From JADKIH01 sp043747595 (GTDB lineage Bacteria; Bacteroidota; Bacteroidia; AKYH767-A; 2013-40CM-41-45), in the NCBI GenBank assembly GCA_043747595.1, contig JAYTOX010000056.1:1-55078 (forward strand): a DNA stretch of 55,078 nt, read 5' to 3'. The notes under the pieces are model-generated. The model searched no databases. It was given only the letters and a program-made list of their open reading frames with translations, and had not been told where the DNA came from. Shown here piece after piece: positions 42,993 through 50,414 of this stretch. Numbering within the stretch: position 1 is the first letter of the stretch; each line of letters starts with the position of its first letter. Made by a program: the position numbers and the translations under genes.

Positions 42993-43891
42993 TGGCGTTA
43001 AGTAAAGTAGAAATTTCCAATTGGTTTATGGACCTTCAAGATCGGATTTGTAGTAGTTTAGAGAAAATTGAAGGCAATGCTACATTTTTTGAAGATAAAT
43101 GGATTCGTGAAGCCGGTGGGGGAGGACGCACAAGAATAATAAGCGACGGGACGATTATTGAAAAAGGAGGTGTCAATTATTCGGCTGTATTCGGAGCAGC
43201 TCCAAAATTTTTGATCGAACAATTAGATGTTGATCCATCTGCACAGTTTTATGCAACAGGAGTGAGTATAGTTATTCATCCTGTAAATCCGTTCGTTCCA
43301 ATCATACATATGAATGTCAGGTATTTTGAAATGACCGGGGGTATTTCATGGTTTGGGGGAGGCATTGATTTGACTCCACATTATGTTAAATGGGATGATG
43401 GCGTTTTTTTTCACAACCAATTAAAAAATGTTTGCGATAAGAATAATCAAAATTATTATTCGGAATTTAAAAAGTGGGCTGATAATTATTTTTTCATAAA
43501 ACATCGAAATGAAACCAGAGGGATTGGCGGAATCTTTTTTGATCAACTCAAAGGTGATAAAGATTCAACATTAGAAAACATTTGGGAATTTGTGAAGGAC
43601 GTGGGAAATTGTTTTTTGCCAACTTATTCTGAACTTGTGAAGCGAAATGTAAAAGAGAGCTTCAATGCTGAAAATCAAAAGTGGCAAAGTTTACGACGCG
43701 GTCGATATGTTGAATTTAATTTGGTGTACGATAGAGGAACAAAATTCGGATTAGAAACGGATGGTAGAACTGAGAGTATTTTAATGAGTTTACCTAAAAC
43801 AGCATCATGGGAGTATAATTTTCTTCCTCTGAAAGGTAGTCAAGAAGAATTCACATTATCCTATTTGAAAAAAGGAATTGACTGGCTATAA
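42992..43891 (+). CDS. hemF: oxygen-dependent coproporphyrinogen III oxidase
   Basis: A 299-residue cytosolic enzyme of heme synthesis that converts coproporphyrinogen III to protoporphyrinogen IX using O2. Diagnostic stretches are present: REAGGGGRTRIISDG (about 35-49), GVSIVIHPVNPFVPIIHMN (about 87-105), SWFGGGIDLTPHYV (about 118-131), KHRNETRGIGGIFFD and RRGRYVEFNLVYDRGTKFGLETDGRTESILMSLP. Aerobic or microaerobic growth follows from it. Its ATG shares the A of the upstream stop, and it ends two bases from the next start, so the three genes are translationally coupled. Confidence 0.97.
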   Translation: MALSKVEISNWFMDLQDRICSSLEKIEGNATFFEDKWIREAGGGGRTRIISDGTIIEKGGVNYSAVFGAAPKFLIEQLDVDPSAQFYATGVSIVIHPVNPFVPIIHMNVRYFEMTGGISWFGGGIDLTPHYVKWDDGVFFHNQLKNVCDKNNQNYYSEFKKWADNYFFIKHRNETRGIGGIFFDQLKGDKDSTLENIWEFVKDVGNCFLPTYSELVKRNVKESFNAENQKWQSLRRGRYVEFNLVYDRGTKFGLETDGRTESILMSLPKTASWEYNFLPLKGSQEEFTLSYLKKGIDWL

Positions 43892-43892
43892 G

Positions 43893-44567
43893 ATGAAAAC
43901 CTTTGGAGACCGAGCCTACCAATTTTTTAATGAACTTCAAATCAAAGTAGACTTACCCGAAGGAATTAAATGTTTGTACCCATTTAAAGAAAACGAGGTT
44001 CAAAAAATAAATCAAATATTTTTTGAAAAATATTACAACGATCAGAAAGAAAGGAAAATGATCATTGGAATAAATCCCGGACGATTTGGTGCTGGTGTTA
44101 CCGGAATCAATTTCACAGATCCCGTAAATTGTGAAAGAGTTCTCAAAATTGAAAACAGTTTTGAAAAACGATCTGAGTTATCTAGCGATTTTATTTATCA
44201 TGTTATCAATTTGTATGGCGGACCGAAGAATTTTTTTTCGACATTTTTTATTACATCTGTGTGTCCAATTGGGTTTACATTGAACGATAAAAACTTAAAC
44301 TATTACGATGATAATGTGCTTCAAAATAAACTTTCCGAATTTATTTTAGAATCATTAGAGACCCAATTGAAATTCGAGATCAATCGTAAAGTTGTCTATT
44401 GTTTAGGAGAAGGAAAAAATTACAAGTTCTTATCAGATCTAAATTCAAAACATTCACTTTTTGAAAAAATAGTTCCTTTGCCACATCCGCGGTATATTAT
44501 GCAATACAAGAGGAAAGAAATGGAGAAGTTTGTTGAGTATTATATATCCATTTTAAAAGGAAAATGA
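43893..44567 (+). CDS. uracil-DNA glycosylase-superfamily protein (SMUG2/DUF4918-like)
   Basis: A 224-residue protein with the uracil-DNA-glycosylase fold. Motif 1 GINPGRFGAG is at 59-68 and GINFTDP at 71-77; the C-terminal motif LPHPRYIMQYKR, near residues 203-214, matches the DNA-intercalation/catalytic HPS/HPR-type motif. By pattern it is closest to the SMUG2/DUF4918 group of base-excision enzymes that remove uracil or oxidised pyrimidines. The ATG at 43893 lies one base after the hemF stop; a TTG at 43878 would overlap hemF. Linkage to heme synthesis is probably only positional. Activity is inferred. Confidence 0.8.
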   Translation: MKTFGDRAYQFFNELQIKVDLPEGIKCLYPFKENEVQKINQIFFEKYYNDQKERKMIIGINPGRFGAGVTGINFTDPVNCERVLKIENSFEKRSELSSDFIYHVINLYGGPKNFFSTFFITSVCPIGFTLNDKNLNYYDDNVLQNKLSEFILESLETQLKFEINRKVVYCLGEGKNYKFLSDLNSKHSLFEKIVPLPHPRYIMQYKRKEMEKFVEYYISILKGK

Positions 44568-44661
44568 TGAGTGTTGAAGGTAAATAGTGAAAATTATCTG
44601 GGAAGTCCTAAAAAATTCAACAAAAATTTCGATATTTACACTTTATAAAATACTCATTCAG

Positions 44662-44805
44662 ATGTCAAGCAATCAACATTCAAGTACTCAAGAAAAGAAA
44701 GGTCTTTGGTTTACATATTTTGGTAAAGGCGGGGCCGCAGTTTTTGCATTATTATGGTTAATCATTGCAATAAGCTGGATTTTTGGAGTTGTCAATTGGG
44801 GATAA
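44662..44805 (+). CDS. small single-pass membrane peptide (47 residues)
   Basis: A 47-residue open frame, MSSNQHSSTQEKKGLWFTYF..., with a polar Gln/Ser-rich head, a Lys-Lys and then one 20-residue hydrophobic helix (AAVFALLWLIIAISWIFGVV). It looks like a real membrane peptide and is followed by a strong terminator. I do not recognise a family. The frame opens further upstream to a GTG at 44587, but the extra part is not conserved-looking and the ATG is preferred. It could be a subunit of a small respiratory or transport complex; that is a guess. Confidence 0.5.
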   Translation: MSSNQHSSTQEKKGLWFTYFGKGGAAVFALLWLIIAISWIFGVVNWG

Positions 44806-44817
44806 AACCATTCAATT

Positions 44818-44851
44818 AAAAAAGTGCAGAATAAAACTTCTGCACTTTTTT
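44818..44851. terminator. bidirectional intrinsic terminator
   Basis: AAAAAAGTGCAGA / TCTGCACTTTTTT, a 13-bp stem with an 8-nt loop, between the plus-strand membrane peptide and the minus-strand glucosaminidase. Confidence 0.88.
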
Positions 44852-44857
44852 AATGAA

Positions 44858-45508
44858 TTATTTTGAAAGTTTCTTAATTTTTTGGACGTACAAAGTATCT
44901 TCGGCATAATAAGTACCTAGAAAAATTAAATACTTTTCCGTGAGTTTGAACGAATGATCTTGCCAAATTTTGTAGTCCTTTATACAATCTTGCCAGTTGT
45001 CATATACAGCATAATTATTCTGACTCCTATATTTTTTCAATTCTTGTTGAGTACCCTTAATAATCGTGTTTGATTCCGGCAAATACAATCCGCTTGCACA
45101 CGTTTTACGTTTTAACGGGTATCGCATTCCTAATAAATTATTCGTTCTTTTTAAAAGGAAAGAAGTTAAATGTCCGGACTCAATCATAATTTGAGCGAAG
45201 ACTTCATCTTCACATATCAAATTATTAATATGAATTTCTTCTTGCAAAGATGTTCGAGTCAACGGCAGATTTGCAGGTGAAAAATCCTTTGGAAAATTCT
45301 CCGTTGCAACATTTGCATTAAATGAAAAATCATTGAACGTTAGAATGAAAAAGAAAATGAAAAAGCAGCTTGAGAATATTATGTTCCGAATCTTTGAGTT
45401 ATCCTTAAGAGAAGTCGGAAGCATAAAATTGCTGCAAGTTTCATTACGACATATACAATAATCTTTTTCTACTAGGATTTTTTTTGAATGACAACAGCTC
45501 GTTTTCAT
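44858..45508 (-). CDS. membrane-anchored glucosaminidase-domain protein with N-terminal Cys-rich motif
   Basis: A 216-residue protein. The N-terminus has C5-C6-H7 and C18, C20, C25 (KDYCICRNETCSNF), which looks like a small zinc-ribbon, followed by a membrane helix (about 42-60) and a periplasmic glucosaminidase (GH73-type) domain (about 88-212). The catalytic Glu110 is in IMIESGHLTSFLLKRTNNLLGMRY, and AVYDNWQDCIKDYKIWQDHS and YAEDTLYVQKIKKL are typical. It would cleave between N-acetylglucosamine and N-acetylmuramic acid in peptidoglycan from the inner membrane side. The metal-binding role of the head is inference. Full length; it has its own promoter-like box. Confidence 0.82.
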   Translation of the reverse strand: MKTSCCHSKKILVEKDYCICRNETCSNFMLPTSLKDNSKIRNIIFSSCFFIFFFILTFNDFSFNANVATENFPKDFSPANLPLTRTSLQEEIHINNLICEDEVFAQIMIESGHLTSFLLKRTNNLLGMRYPLKRKTCASGLYLPESNTIIKGTQQELKKYRSQNNYAVYDNWQDCIKDYKIWQDHSFKLTEKYLIFLGTYYAEDTLYVQKIKKLSK

Positions 45509-46187
45509 ACCATTTGTTTTTAGATAATCGATTGTGCGTAATCATTCTGTGTTTGGTTTTCAGATTCAAAAGTAGTTGTTGAGATAATGGTTTGCGTTTT
45601 ATATTATCCAAATGGAGTATAGAAGTTGGTGAATGACAAACTAGGCTAAGCGAATGAAAAAACAGCTAAATTTCGCCAAAATCGACGAATAAAGACTAAA
45701 TCATCAAAACAACAAATTAAACGGCCTTTTTTAGTTAAGATTTATCAATTCAACAGTTCAAAAGATTGCAATAAATTGAAGGGTGTAAACAAGGATAGTG
45801 GTCGGCTAATCAGATAGTCAATTAACCGAAGTCGGACTTGTGAATAGGGGCAAATATTTTAGAAGAGAAGAAAGATCAAAACAGAATAATAGTGGTACAG
45901 CGTTCTATTGATATCAATCCAAAAGCCTTAAAAGAGGAATAGCCAAAATTTCAATAGTTTCTAATAAAATTAAAAAAAGCACTTTTTACACTCTTTTGTC
46001 CTATAATTAATATTATGTTAAGTAAGAATATAGCGCCATTACTCCCCATCAAATATGGCCGCGAGCTTAGTAATAAATGAAATTGATTTATAACCTATTT
46101 CCGAAAGGAATTAATACTCCATGTTATGTTCTAAATGAACTTTACCAACAAGGTGCTTTCTAACAATTATCATCCTCCTATTCTATT
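45509..46187. other. 679-nt intergenic region without a recognisable gene
   Basis: The longest gap in the window. A minus-strand -7 box TACTTTTG (45574-45567) could serve the glucosaminidase gene. A 32-codon frame (45844-45942) without a start and a 21-codon ORF (46015-46080) are present; neither resembles a protein that I know. The rest is AT-rich. Confidence 0.4.
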
Positions 46188-46220
46188 AAAAAAAAACTCC
46201 AATTTCTTGGAGCTTTTTTT
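46188..46220. terminator. intrinsic terminator of the TPR gene
   Basis: CTCCAA-TTTC-TTGGAG with A and T runs on either side; lies 20 nt after the stop of the minus-strand TPR gene. Confidence 0.85.
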
Positions 46221-46239
46221 TAATATGTTTTATGATCTA

Positions 46240-47445
46240 TTATTTCTTTAAGAGATCATCGACTTTTTTGAACTTGTCATTTTCTCCCGTCCGTATATAC
46301 AATTGTTTTAAACTAACAAGTGTTGACTTATACGTCTCCTTATCCTCTGCCGTTTTATTTGGATTTGCTTCTAGCGCCTTTTCTAAATACGGTTCAGCAT
46401 CTTTAAACTTTAGATCGAATTTTACTTTTGCCTTTTCATAGTCAGCATTTGATTTTAGAGAATTCGCTTTCCCAATCATATCGGCAGCTTGATTAAAATA
46501 CATTGCTCCCAAATAGTAATTCAAGTTGAAATTATTTGAATCAACCTTTAGACCATTTTTATAAGTCGATTCAGCTTTCGATGTGTATTCAGCAACTTGC
46601 TCAGGCTTGATTGTAGCCTTAATAGTTGAGTCAGAAGGGTGCGCAAGATTATCATATGTTGAACCCAATGCTAAATAGAGACTAGTATTGGTTTGGTCTT
46701 TCGAAATCGCTTCATCCATTGCGCCAATTGCATCTTTACTTCTTCCTTCTGATAATAAAATATTGATTTCAGAAAGCATCAATCCCAAGTTATCAGGAAA
46801 GATTTTTCTGCCGACCCGAATCGTTTGCAGTGCTTTGTCACTTTGTTTATTGGTTTTGTAAATATCTGCAAGAGATAAATAAATATTAGTGTCATCAAAC
46901 TTATAGGAAACCAATTGCTCATAATATTTAATAGCTTTTTCTTTTTCACCGGCTCTTTCGGCTGAATAAGCTGAGTTCAAAACGACCGCCGTATCAGATG
47001 GCGACATCACCATCACCTTTTCAAAACTAGCCAAAGCTGATTTATAATCCTTCGCTTGATAGCTTTTTACACCGTCGTCAAAAATGCTTTTTATAATTAA
47101 CGGGATTCTAAGACTATTGATTTCGTCGAACCATTCGTTTTTCGGCTCTAATTGATTAGCCTTAGAAAAAGCTTCATAGGCTATGAACAAACAGTTGTCG
47201 CACAACCCTTTATACTTATCACTTCCGTGAAGAGCTGCATAAATTAACCCCTTGTAATACCACGTTTTCGCCATACTTGCTGTTTGTTCATTTGTAACAG
47301 CTTCATCAATAGCTTCTTTTGCCTTATCGTATTGGTTGTACGGCTCCTTATAAAAATTCCAGGCAGTTTGAACCTTTGCTTTCTGTGAATAGCCTAAACT
47401 AACACTAATACAAATAGTTATAATGACTAAAACAATTTTTTTCAT
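46240..47445 (-). CDS. exported tetratricopeptide-repeat (TPR) protein
   Basis: A 401-residue protein with a signal peptide ending about residue 20 (SVSLGYSQ). The mature part is a TPR array: recognisable helical pairs include AWNFYKEPYNQYDKAKEAIDEA, KSYQAKDYKSALASFEKVMVMSPSD, SAERAGEKEKAIKYYEQL, YLSLADIYKTNKQSDKALQTIRVGRKIFPD and a final KYLEKALEANPNK-like unit (DAEPYLEKALEANPNKTAED). It is probably periplasmic or attached to the outer membrane and mediates protein contacts. It lies 35 nt downstream of gyrA and may be cotranscribed with it. Function is unknown. Confidence 0.85.
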   Translation of the reverse strand: MKKIVLVIITICISVSLGYSQKAKVQTAWNFYKEPYNQYDKAKEAIDEAVTNEQTASMAKTWYYKGLIYAALHGSDKYKGLCDNCLFIAYEAFSKANQLEPKNEWFDEINSLRIPLIIKSIFDDGVKSYQAKDYKSALASFEKVMVMSPSDTAVVLNSAYSAERAGEKEKAIKYYEQLVSYKFDDTNIYLSLADIYKTNKQSDKALQTIRVGRKIFPDNLGLMLSEINILLSEGRSKDAIGAMDEAISKDQTNTSLYLALGSTYDNLAHPSDSTIKATIKPEQVAEYTSKAESTYKNGLKVDSNNFNLNYYLGAMYFNQAADMIGKANSLKSNADYEKAKVKFDLKFKDAEPYLEKALEANPNKTAEDKETYKSTLVSLKQLYIRTGENDKFKKVDDLLKK

Positions 47446-47480
47446 ACGTTTTGTTTGCGATTTATTATGTTAAATAGAAT

Positions 47481-50036
47481 TTATTCTTTAGGTAAATTAT
47501 CTTCTTCGGCCGATGTCGGATCCTGAGTTTTATCCGTTGGTTCAATTGAATCGGATGTTTCGGCCAATGCTTGAGCAGCCTTTTTCTCTTCCTCATCAAT
47601 TTCCACTTTTGCTACAGAAGCAATTGCATCATCGTCGTCCAACCTGATCAAACGAACACCTTGGGTGGCTCTTCCCATTACTCTTAATTCGTCGATACAC
47701 ATTCTTATTGTAACTCCCGATTTATTAATAATCATTAAGTCATCACTCTCTTCTACTGCTTTGATTGCAATGAGGTCGCCGGTTTTTTCGGTAATGTTTA
47801 TCGTCTTGACTCCTTTACCACCGCGATTAGTAACGCGATATTCATCAACTTCCGATCGTTTGCCATAACCTTTTTCAGAAACGACCATCACCGTTTGCCT
47901 TTGAGCATCGGTTACACAAACCATTCCAATTACCTTGTCATCTTTTCCATTTAAGCTAACGCCCTTTACACCGATTGAATTTCTACCCATCGGGCGAACC
48001 TTTTCTTCATTAAAACGAACCAACTTTCCTTTCTTAGTAGCAAGCATGATTTCATTTTTACCATTTGTTAAACGGGCTTCCAATAAACAATCGCCATCTT
48101 CAATCGAAATAGCATTGATACCATTCAGACGAGGACGTGAATAAGCTTCAAGCGATGTTTTTTTAATTGTACCATCTTGGGTACACATCACAATAAAATT
48201 ACTATTAATGTATTCTTCGTCTTCAAGATTTTTAACATTGATAAAAGCTTTTACTTTATCATCGGGACTCAAACTAATTAAGTTTTGAATTGCCCTGCCT
48301 TTAGATGTTTTAACACCTTCAGGAATATTATAAACTTTCAACCAATAGCATCGGCCTTTTTCAGTGAAGAACAACATATAATTGTGAGTTGAGGCAACAT
48401 AAATATGCTCAACAAAATCTTCGTCACGAGTAGAACTTCCCTTTGCTCCTCTTCCACCTCTTCCTTGCGTTCGAAATTCAGTTAGAGCAGTACGTTTGAT
48501 ATATCCTAAATGAGAAATAGTGATAACAACATCTTCGTCGGCTATCATATCTTCCATAGAAATATCATCGCCGGAATAAACTATTTCAGTACGGCGTTCA
48601 TCACCATACTTCGCTTTTATTTCGAGCAATTCATCTTTTATTATTTCCATTCTCAGCTCTTCACTTGCCAAAATACTTCTGTAATATTCAATTAGTTTCA
48701 TTAATTCAGCATACTCAGCACGGATTTTATCTCTTTCAAGTCCAGTAAGTCGTTGAAGGCGCATTTCCAAAATTGCTTTCGATTGAATCTCTGAGAGACC
48801 AAATTTCGACATCAATCCTTCTTGTGCTATTGGTGGTGTTTGAGAGGCTCTTATCAATGCAATTACCTCATCGAGATGATCGAGAGCAATCAACAAACCT
48901 TCTAGTATGTGTGCTCTTTTTTCTGCTTCAGCTAATTCATACTTGGTACGACGAATAACAACTTCGTGACGATGATTAACAAAATGTACAATCAAGTCTT
49001 TAACATTCAAAGTCATTGGTCGTCCGTGAACCAGGGCAACATTATTGACACTGAACGATGATTGCAGAGCAGTATACTTATATAGATTATTTAGTACTAC
49101 ATTCGAAATAGCATCACGACGTAATTCATAAACGATTCTAATTCCATCGCGATCAGACTCATCTCTTAAGTCTGTAATTCCATCAATTTTCTTTTCATTG
49201 ATTAAGTCGGCAGTCCGTTTAATCATTTCAGCTTTGTTAACCTGAAACGGAACTTCGGTAACAACAATACGTTCTTTACCGTTAGCAGCCGTTTCAATAG
49301 TAGCTCTTCCTCGCAGTACGATTTTTCCTCTTCCCGTAAGTAGAGCTTCTCTAACACCGCTATATCCGTAAATAATTCCTGCAGTAGGAAAGTCCGGTGC
49401 TTTAACAAACTTTATAATTTCATCAATAGTAATTTCTCTATTTTCAATATAAGCAATGGTTCCGTCAATTACTTCCGTTAGATTATGAGGAGCCATATTA
49501 GTGGCCATCCCAACAGCAATTCCCGAAGCACCATTGATTAAAAGATTTGGTACACGAGCAGGAAGTACAGTAGGCTCTTCCAAACTATCATCAAAGTTGA
49601 GAGTAAAATCAACAGTATCTTTATCGATATCTTGCAACATCTCTTCAGCAATCTTTCTCAATCTTGCTTCAGTATAACGCATCGCAGCCGGACTATCTCC
49701 ATCCATAGAACCATAGTTACCTTGACCATCTACCAAAGGATATCTTAAACTCCAAGTCTGTGCCATTCGAACCATGGCATCATAAACAGAACCATCACCA
49801 TGTGGATGATACTTACCTAAAACTTCTCCAACAATTCTTGCTGATTTTTTATAAGGTTTATTGCTTGCAACACCTAAGTCGAGCATACCATAGAGTACTC
49901 TTCTGTGCACAGGTTTTAATCCATCGCGAACATCAGGTAAAGCGCGAGAAACTATAACGGACATCGAGTAATCGATGTATGCAGTTTTCATTTCCTCTTC
50001 AATATTGATCGGAATAATTTTTTCTCCGTTTGTCAT
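47481..50036 (-). CDS. gyrA: DNA gyrase subunit A
   Basis: An 851-residue topoisomerase subunit that breaks and rejoins DNA. The catalytic tyrosine is Y121 in AAMRYTEARL. The C-terminal six-bladed propeller is present, with the GyrA box as GRGGRGAKG near 505-515, and an acidic C-terminal tail (EEDNLPKE). In the quinolone-resistance region the sequence reads HGDGSVYDAM (79-88), so the position equal to E. coli Ser83 is Gly82 while the acidic residue (Asp86) is kept. Length is normal. The start ATG at 50034-50036 is directly followed by the conserved NIEEEMKTAYIDYSMSV. Confidence 0.97.
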   Translation of the reverse strand: MTNGEKIIPINIEEEMKTAYIDYSMSVIVSRALPDVRDGLKPVHRRVLYGMLDLGVASNKPYKKSARIVGEVLGKYHPHGDGSVYDAMVRMAQTWSLRYPLVDGQGNYGSMDGDSPAAMRYTEARLRKIAEEMLQDIDKDTVDFTLNFDDSLEEPTVLPARVPNLLINGASGIAVGMATNMAPHNLTEVIDGTIAYIENREITIDEIIKFVKAPDFPTAGIIYGYSGVREALLTGRGKIVLRGRATIETAANGKERIVVTEVPFQVNKAEMIKRTADLINEKKIDGITDLRDESDRDGIRIVYELRRDAISNVVLNNLYKYTALQSSFSVNNVALVHGRPMTLNVKDLIVHFVNHRHEVVIRRTKYELAEAEKRAHILEGLLIALDHLDEVIALIRASQTPPIAQEGLMSKFGLSEIQSKAILEMRLQRLTGLERDKIRAEYAELMKLIEYYRSILASEELRMEIIKDELLEIKAKYGDERRTEIVYSGDDISMEDMIADEDVVITISHLGYIKRTALTEFRTQGRGGRGAKGSSTRDEDFVEHIYVASTHNYMLFFTEKGRCYWLKVYNIPEGVKTSKGRAIQNLISLSPDDKVKAFINVKNLEDEEYINSNFIVMCTQDGTIKKTSLEAYSRPRLNGINAISIEDGDCLLEARLTNGKNEIMLATKKGKLVRFNEEKVRPMGRNSIGVKGVSLNGKDDKVIGMVCVTDAQRQTVMVVSEKGYGKRSEVDEYRVTNRGGKGVKTINITEKTGDLIAIKAVEESDDLMIINKSGVTIRMCIDELRVMGRATQGVRLIRLDDDDAIASVAKVEIDEEEKKAAQALAETSDSIEPTDKTQDPTSAEEDNLPKE

Positions 50037-50414
50037 ATTTTATGTGGGGTAAATCTTTTTTGTAATAATAATCGTTAGTTCATTTAGTAAAGGAACACAT
50101 TCATGATCCTTTATCAATTCAGTTTAATCGAGCAATCAACTACATACTGAAGAAAATGATTGAAAATAAGAATATTCAGTTCAAGCAACCGACTTCAGTA
50201 AAGTGGCCCGAATTTACAAAAATTCCCTTAAAAATTGTAAATTCTAACAAACAGATTTATGTTGAAAAGTTCACGTGACCATATGGCAGTTGACGGCCAA
50301 TTGCACGTTAATTGCAAGGCATTTGGTAAGGATCGCAAAATTTGTTCATATCTTACATAATGACTTGCGAACCTTAGAATAAAGTACATCGTTACACTCA
50401 CAAATACTAGAATT
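50037..50414. other. 378-nt divergent intergenic region (gyrA / clpC)
   Basis: No gene visible. It contains the heptamer AATTGCA twice (50299-50305 and 50310-50316), spaced 11 nt apart, about 100 nt before the clpC start. No clear -7/-33 pair could be assigned to either gene. Confidence 0.5.
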
